Of a DNA stretch of 64,000 bases, positions 59,349 to 64,000 are shown piece by piece. Source of the DNA: Amycolatopsis circi. GTDB taxonomy: Bacteria; Actinomycetota; Actinomycetes; Mycobacteriales; Pseudonocardiaceae. The stretch is from positions 1 to 64,000 of the forward strand of contig NZ_PQIA01000040.1 in NCBI RefSeq assembly GCF_003385235.1, given 5' to 3'. The notes beneath the pieces are model-generated. The model did no database searches. It saw only the letters and a list, made by a program, of their open reading frames with translations, and was not told the DNA's origin. Positions within the stretch are counted from its first letter, which is position 1, and each line of letters begins with the position of its first letter. A program made the translations under genes and the position numbers.

Positions 59349-62324
59349 TTAGTTGTCGTAGAAAAGTTCCTCGACCACAGCGTGGGCGTGCCTCGTCACC
59401 CGGCGGTAGGAGTCGAGGAACTCGCCCGGGTCGTCGTCCACCGAGTAGCCGAACACGCGCGCCACCGCGGCGAGGTCGCGGCCGGTTCCGGGCACCTCGT
59501 CCGCTGCCTTGCCGCGCACCAGCATCGTCGCGTTGCGCACCCGTGTGGCCAGCAGCCATGCCTCGCGCAGCGACTCCGCCGACTCGACCGGTGCGAGACC
59601 CGCTTCGGCCAAGGCGGTCAGCGCGTCGAGAGTCGACGTCGTCCGCAGGCCAGGGATCTCGTGCGCATGCTGCAACTGCAGAAGCTGGACAGTCCACTCG
59701 ACGTCGGCGAGACCGCCTCGGCCGAGCTTCGTGTGCCGGGTCGGGTCGGCTCCGCGCGGGAGACGTTCGGTCTCCACCCTGGCCTTGATCCGCCGGATCT
59801 CGCGCGCGTCCGTCGGGTCGAGCCCGCCTTCCGGATAGCGCAACGGGTCGATCATCTCGATGAACCGCTGGCCAAGCTCCTCGTCGCCGGCGGCGAACCG
59901 GGCCCGCAGCAGCGCCTGCGACTCCCACACCTCGCCCCAGCGCTGGTAGTACGCCCGGTACGACTCCAGCGTCCGCACGAGCGGCCCGCTGCGTCCTTCC
60001 GGGCGGAGATCGGCATCGACGACCAGCGCCGGGTCCGCGCTCGGCGCGCCCAGGATTTTCCGCACCGTCTCCGCGACCGACGAGGCGAACCGCAGCGCTT
60101 CGGCGTCCGGAACCCCTTCGGCGGGCTCGCAGACGAAGAGGACGTCAGCGTCCGAGCCGTAGCCCAGTTCCGCTCCGCCGAGCCGTCCCATGCCGATGAC
60201 CGCGATCGTCGCCGGAGTACGCCCCAGCTCAGCCTGCCGTTGCCGGTAAGCCGCCGACAACGCTCCCTGCAGCACCGCCACCCAGACACTCGACAGCGCT
60301 TCGCAGACCGCCGGAACATCCAGCAGTCCCAGCAAATCCGCGCACGCGACGCGCAGCAGCTCATGCCGACGCAACGACCGGGCGGCGGTGACCGCAGCGC
60401 TCAACCCAGGCTGACGACGCACGGCAGCCCGCAGCGAAGTCGCCACTTCCGCCGGAGTGCGTCCGGTCAGCCGAGCCGGATCTCCCAGCAGTTGCAGCAC
60501 TTCCGGTGCGCGCACGAGCAGGTCCGGGACCAAGTTCGACGTACCGAGCAGGAAGGCCAGTCGTTCGACGACAGTGCCCTCGTCGCGCAGCACCCGCAGG
60601 TACCAAGGCGTGTCCTGGAGCGCCTCGGACACCTTGCGATACGAGAGCAGACCGCCGTCCGGATCCGGCGTATCGGCCAGGCAGTCGAGCAACACCGGGA
60701 GCAGCGCCTGCTGAATCGCCGCGCGCCGCGACACCCCCGAGGTCAGCGCCTTGATGTGCTGCAGCGCCCCTTCCGGCGCGGCGTACCCGAGCGCGGCGAG
60801 CCGGCTGGCGGCCTGCTTCGTCGTAAGCCGCAACGCTTCCGTCGGCACATTCGCCACCGACTGCAGCAGCGGACGGTAGAAGACCTTCTCGTGCAGCCGC
60901 CGAATCCCCTGCGCGTGACGGCGGAACTCGGCAAGCAGCGCCTCGCCTTGGCTGCGCCCGCGAACCGGCCGAATCCCACAGGCGCGCGCGAGAATCCGCA
61001 GCTCATCGGTGTCCGACGCGGCGGGGAACAGGTGCGTCCGCCGCAACCGCCGCAGCTGCAGCCGATGCTCAATGGTGCGCAGGAATTCGTACGACGAACT
61101 CATCTCCGCCGCGTCCGCACGGCCGACGTACCCGCCGTCCCCGAGCGCCGCCAAGGCATCCAAAGTGGACGACGAGCGCAGCGCCGGATCCACCCGGCCG
61201 TGCACGAGCTGCAGCAGCTGCACCGCGAATTCGACGTCCCGCAGGCCGCCGCGGCCCAGCTTCAGCTCGCGTTCGAGATGCTCCGACGCGACGTGGTCCT
61301 CCACCCGCCGGCGCATCTGCTGGACCTCGGTCACGAAGTTGTCGCGGTCCGCGGCCGACCACACCATCGGCGCGACCATCTCCGCGTACTGCTGGCCAAG
61401 CTCGGCGTCGCCTGCCACCGGACGCGCCTTCAGCAAAGCCTGGAACTCCCAGGTCTTCGCCCATTTCTGGTAGTAAGCGGTGTGCCCTTCGAGCGTCCGC
61501 ACCAACGCGCCGCTCTTGCCTTCCGGCCGCAACGCCGCGTCGACCTCGAAGCACGCGTTGCCGACCAGCCGCATCATCGTGCTGGCCAGCCGGGTCGCGA
61601 TGCCGAGGTCACCGGCACCGACGAAAATGACGTCGACGTCGCTCACGTAGTTCAGTTCGCGACCGCCGGTCTTGCCCATCGCGATCACCGCGAGCGTGCC
61701 TTCAGCGGACGCACCGACCTCCTGCTCGGCGACCACGAGCCCGGCCTGCAACGACGCTTCGGCAAGGGTGGTCAGTTCGCTGGCGATGTCACGGAACTGC
61801 GGGTGTTCCAGCCCGGGCTCCACGAGGTGACCCAGGTCCGCGGCGGCGATCCCGAGTAGCAGTCCGCGGTATCCGGCGCGCAACGCCTGTTCGGCAGCGG
61901 TTCCGGTGGCGTACGTCCCGTCGTCTTGTCGAACCCGCTCAAGCAGCCGTTCCGCGAACTTCGCCGGATCGGTGCAGCCGTTGTCGGCGAGACAGCGCCA
62001 CTCGCCCGGGTTGGCGACAAGGAAGTCCGCCAACGCGGTGGAGGTGCCGAGCACGCCCAGGAGCCGCCCGCGGAACGTGCGGTTCTCGCGGAGCGTGCTG
62101 TCCAGCTCAGGCCAGCCGGGTTCGTCGGCCTCGCGGATGCGGTCGAGCCCGGCCAGCGCGAGGTCGGGATCCGCGGCGCGAGACAAGGCGAGGAGGACGT
62201 CCGTGGCACCGTCGGCGGGTCCGCCTTCGGTCCACCAGCCCGCCGCGCGCAGTTGACCGTCGGCCCGGGTGTCAGTGAAGCCGTACCTGGCCGCCGAAGC
62301 TGAGGTTCGCGCGCGCTCTGCCAT
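59349..62324 (-). CDS. glnE: Bifunctional glutamine synthetase adenylyltransferase / adenylyl-removing enzyme
   Basis: Two nucleotidyltransferase domains in a protein of 991 residues, the usual length. The adenylyl-removing domain is N-terminal (ELNYVSDVDVIFVGAGDLGI) and the adenylyltransferase domain C-terminal (AELGYGSDADVLFVCEPAEG), each with the G-x-D-x-D motif. Each is followed by the LGRGGL.DVE signature. It covalently modifies GlnA Tyr402 in response to nitrogen status, in conjunction with the GlnR-controlled glnA here. ATG 62324. Confidence 0.95.
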   Translation of the reverse strand: MAERARTSASAARYGFTDTRADGQLRAAGWWTEGGPADGATDVLLALSRAADPDLALAGLDRIREADEPGWPELDSTLRENRTFRGRLLGVLGTSTALADFLVANPGEWRCLADNGCTDPAKFAERLLERVRQDDGTYATGTAAEQALRAGYRGLLLGIAAADLGHLVEPGLEHPQFRDIASELTTLAEASLQAGLVVAEQEVGASAEGTLAVIAMGKTGGRELNYVSDVDVIFVGAGDLGIATRLASTMMRLVGNACFEVDAALRPEGKSGALVRTLEGHTAYYQKWAKTWEFQALLKARPVAGDAELGQQYAEMVAPMVWSAADRDNFVTEVQQMRRRVEDHVASEHLERELKLGRGGLRDVEFAVQLLQLVHGRVDPALRSSSTLDALAALGDGGYVGRADAAEMSSSYEFLRTIEHRLQLRRLRRTHLFPAASDTDELRILARACGIRPVRGRSQGEALLAEFRRHAQGIRRLHEKVFYRPLLQSVANVPTEALRLTTKQAASRLAALGYAAPEGALQHIKALTSGVSRRAAIQQALLPVLLDCLADTPDPDGGLLSYRKVSEALQDTPWYLRVLRDEGTVVERLAFLLGTSNLVPDLLVRAPEVLQLLGDPARLTGRTPAEVATSLRAAVRRQPGLSAAVTAARSLRRHELLRVACADLLGLLDVPAVCEALSSVWVAVLQGALSAAYRQRQAELGRTPATIAVIGMGRLGGAELGYGSDADVLFVCEPAEGVPDAEALRFASSVAETVRKILGAPSADPALVVDADLRPEGRSGPLVRTLESYRAYYQRWGEVWESQALLRARFAAGDEELGQRFIEMIDPLRYPEGGLDPTDAREIRRIKARVETERLPRGADPTRHTKLGRGGLADVEWTVQLLQLQHAHEIPGLRTTSTLDALTALAEAGLAPVESAESLREAWLLATRVRNATMLVRGKAADEVPGTGRDLAAVARVFGYSVDDDPGEFLDSYRRVTRHAHAVVEELFYDN

Positions 62325-62354
62325 CGCTCACACCGTAGCCGGACCCGGGGCGGT

Positions 62355-63485
62355 TCAGGCAGCCAGGCGGTCCGGTTCGGTATCGGCTGCGGACGGTTCG
62401 GGGACCTGGAAGCTGTGTGCGGTGACGGGTTTGCGCCGCGACAGGAGGTAAATCCCGGCCGCGAAGAGAATCCCGGCGACGCCGACCGCGATGGTCCCGA
62501 CCTCGCCGAGCGAGGCGATCTTTCCCGCCGCCGCGCCGACGACACCCGCGGCGGGCAGCGTGAACAGCCAAGCGACGACCATCCGGCCTGCCATCTTCCA
62601 GCGCACCGGAGCCTCGCGACGGCCGACGCCGGAGCCGACGATGCCGCCCGAGCACACGTGCGTGGTCGAGAGCGGGAACCCGAGGTGCGAGGACAGCAGG
62701 ATCACGACAGCGCTGCTGGTCTGCGCGGAAAAGCCCTGCGGACCTTCGATGTCGGTGAGGCCCTTGCCGAGAGTGTGAGTGATGCGCCAGCCACCGAGAT
62801 ACGTGCCGAGCGCGAGCGCGGACGCGGCACTGATGATCACCCAGACCGGCGGCGCGGATCCGGCCGGGAGACTGCCCGCCGCTACGAGCGTCAGGGTGAT
62901 GACGCCCATCGTCTTCTGCGCGTCGTTGGTGCCATGGGCGAGCGAGACGAGCGACGCCGAGACGATCTGTCCGACCCGGAATCCGCGCCCGCCGCGCTTG
63001 CGGACCAGGAACCGGTAGACGAGGTAGGTGACCGCAGCTGCCGCGACTCCGGCGATGATCGGCGACGCGGCGGCCGGAATGAGCACCTTGTCGACGATCT
63101 TGGCGAAGTGGACGGAGTCCGCGCCCGCGGACACCCAGGTCGCGCCGATCAGCCCGCCGAACAGCGCGTGCGACGAACTCGACGGCAGGCCGACGTACCA
63201 GGTGAACAGGTTCCAGACGATCGCCCCGATGAGCCCGCCGAACACGATGGCGGGCCCGATCCTCGTCTCGTCGACCAGACCGCTGGAAATCGTTTTCGCG
63301 ACCTCGACCGACAGGAACGCGCCTGCCAGGTTCAAGACCGCGGAGATCGCGACGGCGACGCGGGGCCGGAGTGCTCCGGTGGCGATCGAAGTCGCCATCG
63401 CGTTCGCCGTGTCGTGGAAGCCGTTGGTGAAATCGAAAACCAGCGCCGTGCAGATCACGACGACGACGAGCAGCGAGGGGTCCAC
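62355..63485 (-). CDS. pit: Low-affinity inorganic phosphate transporter, PiT family
   Basis: Membrane transporter of 376 residues with about 10 hydrophobic segments. The two PiT signatures are visible: FDFTNGFHDTANAMAT at the N-terminus and SLAHGTNDAQKTMGVI in the middle. It imports phosphate as a metal-phosphate/proton symporter. Start GTG 63485. Upstream on the minus strand lies GTTAACGGTTCACCC, which has some similarity to a PHO box, but the repeat spacing is not convincing. Confidence 0.93.
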   Translation of the reverse strand: MDPSLLVVVVICTALVFDFTNGFHDTANAMATSIATGALRPRVAVAISAVLNLAGAFLSVEVAKTISSGLVDETRIGPAIVFGGLIGAIVWNLFTWYVGLPSSSSHALFGGLIGATWVSAGADSVHFAKIVDKVLIPAAASPIIAGVAAAAVTYLVYRFLVRKRGGRGFRVGQIVSASLVSLAHGTNDAQKTMGVITLTLVAAGSLPAGSAPPVWVIISAASALALGTYLGGWRITHTLGKGLTDIEGPQGFSAQTSSAVVILLSSHLGFPLSTTHVCSGGIVGSGVGRREAPVRWKMAGRMVVAWLFTLPAAGVVGAAAGKIASLGEVGTIAVGVAGILFAAGIYLLSRRKPVTAHSFQVPEPSAADTEPDRLAA

Positions 63486-63579
63486 CCCGACCTCCGAACC
63501 CTACGGAAATACCTCTCGCAAGGTACCTGACCGTTTGGGTGAACCGTTAACTCGCCGTAAGTGATTCCGACGTCATCCG

Positions 63580-64000
63580 TTAAGCCAACGGCAACTGGCG
63601 TTGACTTTCCGGAGCCGCCTGCAGCTGACCGGCGGCCAACTGGACGAACCGGCGCGCGAACGGACGCCACGTCTCGGCGATCTCCGCGTGCGCAGAGGTC
63701 AAGGCGTCACCCTCGAGCGCGCCCGGACGGGTGAGTTCCGCCATTTCCGGCTCCGCCTCGGCCCAGGCCAGGACGGCCTCCGGCGTGGTCTCGATGTGGA
63801 ACTGGACACCGTAGACACAACGGTTCATCCGATACGCCTGGTGCGCGTACTTCGGGGTGGACGCGAGCAGCTCAGCACTCGGCGGCAGAACCGTGATGAC
63901 GTCGCGGTGGAACTGCATGACATCCGGGAGGAAGGGCATGTCCGCGAAGAGCGGATCGATCCACGCGGCGTCCTTCTTGGACACGAGCCCCGGCCCGACC
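63580..64000 (-). CDS. Glutamine amidotransferase class I-like protein, C-terminal part
   Basis: The gene runs off the right end of the window; only the last ~139 codons are present, with the frame open to position 64000 (upstream residues VGPGL). The histidine-glutamate pair of the catalytic triad is in VYGVQFHIETTPEAV. MSKKDAAWIDPL in the frame is an internal GTG rather than a start. This subtype resembles GMP synthase-like stand-alone amidotransferases. Confidence 0.85.
   Translation of the reverse strand, partial: VGPGLVSKKDAAWIDPLFADMPFLPDVMQFHRDVITVLPPSAELLASTPKYAHQAYRMNRCVYGVQFHIETTPEAVLAWAEAEPEMAELTRPGALEGDALTSAHAEIAETWRPFARRFVQLAAGQLQAAPESQRQLPLA

Noticed and set aside
63486..63579. 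PHO box upstream of the PiT gene
   Set aside because: GTTAACG and GTTCACC are adjacent on the minus strand but not in the 11-base register of PhoP sites.

Overview
The window is high-GC actinobacterial chromosome, most likely from Amycolatopsis or a close Pseudonocardiaceae relative. The evidence is a GlnR/GlnE-controlled type I glutamine synthetase, a WhiB7 with an AT-hook, a mycothiol-type DinB enzyme, a latex-clearing-type oxygenase, and an AICE of the kind found in this family. The gene order UPF0182 - PDZ/Lon protease - DUF2342 protease - YgjP - E1-like - ABC1 kinase - whiB7 - uvrD2 matches the conserved mycobacterial block around Rv3193c-Rv3198c. It then runs into DUF4191 - RDD - glnA, the block around Rv2219-Rv2220. 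These synteny statements come from memory.

Layout. 1-340: an initiator tRNA and hairpins. 338-19,571: conserved housekeeping core, with a repeat-bearing methyltransferase and a complete whiB7 control region (promoter, candidate leader ORF, terminator hairpin). 19,639-21,168: glnA with a four-half-site GlnR operator. 21,156-32,868: an integrated AICE of about 11.7 kb sitting on the 3' end of glnA. It carries integrase, Xis, a RepSA-like initiator, an FtsK/TraB-like translocase, a Pra-like activator, a DUF5919-type regulator with an inositol-monophosphatase-like enzyme, and a lower-GC cargo of three coupled genes (nucleotidyltransferase fold, XRE regulator, beta-rich protein) that resembles a toxin-antitoxin or defence unit. 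33,185-37,167: an unusual deacetylase / NmrA / oxoamine synthase operon with a divergent LysR. 37,173-40,578: a compact arsenic island (arsM, two arsR, arsC, acr3, arsI). 40,700-53,217: accessory metabolism and regulators, including a secreted rubber-oxygenase-like protein, a tandem TetR, an AraC next to a secreted CBM-linked intradiol dioxygenase, an ECF sigma factor with its DGPF-type partner and an AhpD-like protein, a lipoprotein, and several decayed genes. 53,290-58,833: an SDR and a molybdenum hydroxylase operon with its TetR. 58,910-64,000: thioesterase, glnE, PiT phosphate transporter and the end of a glutamine amidotransferase.

How the parts connect. GlnA keeps the adenylylation tyrosine used by GlnE, whose gene is also in the window, and the glnA promoter has a GlnR box. 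Many operons use 1-4 base stop/start overlaps (ATGA, GTGA, TGATG), which fixed a number of starts. The most interesting parts are the AICE with its glnA-end attachment site, its three-gene cargo, and the whiB7 leader.
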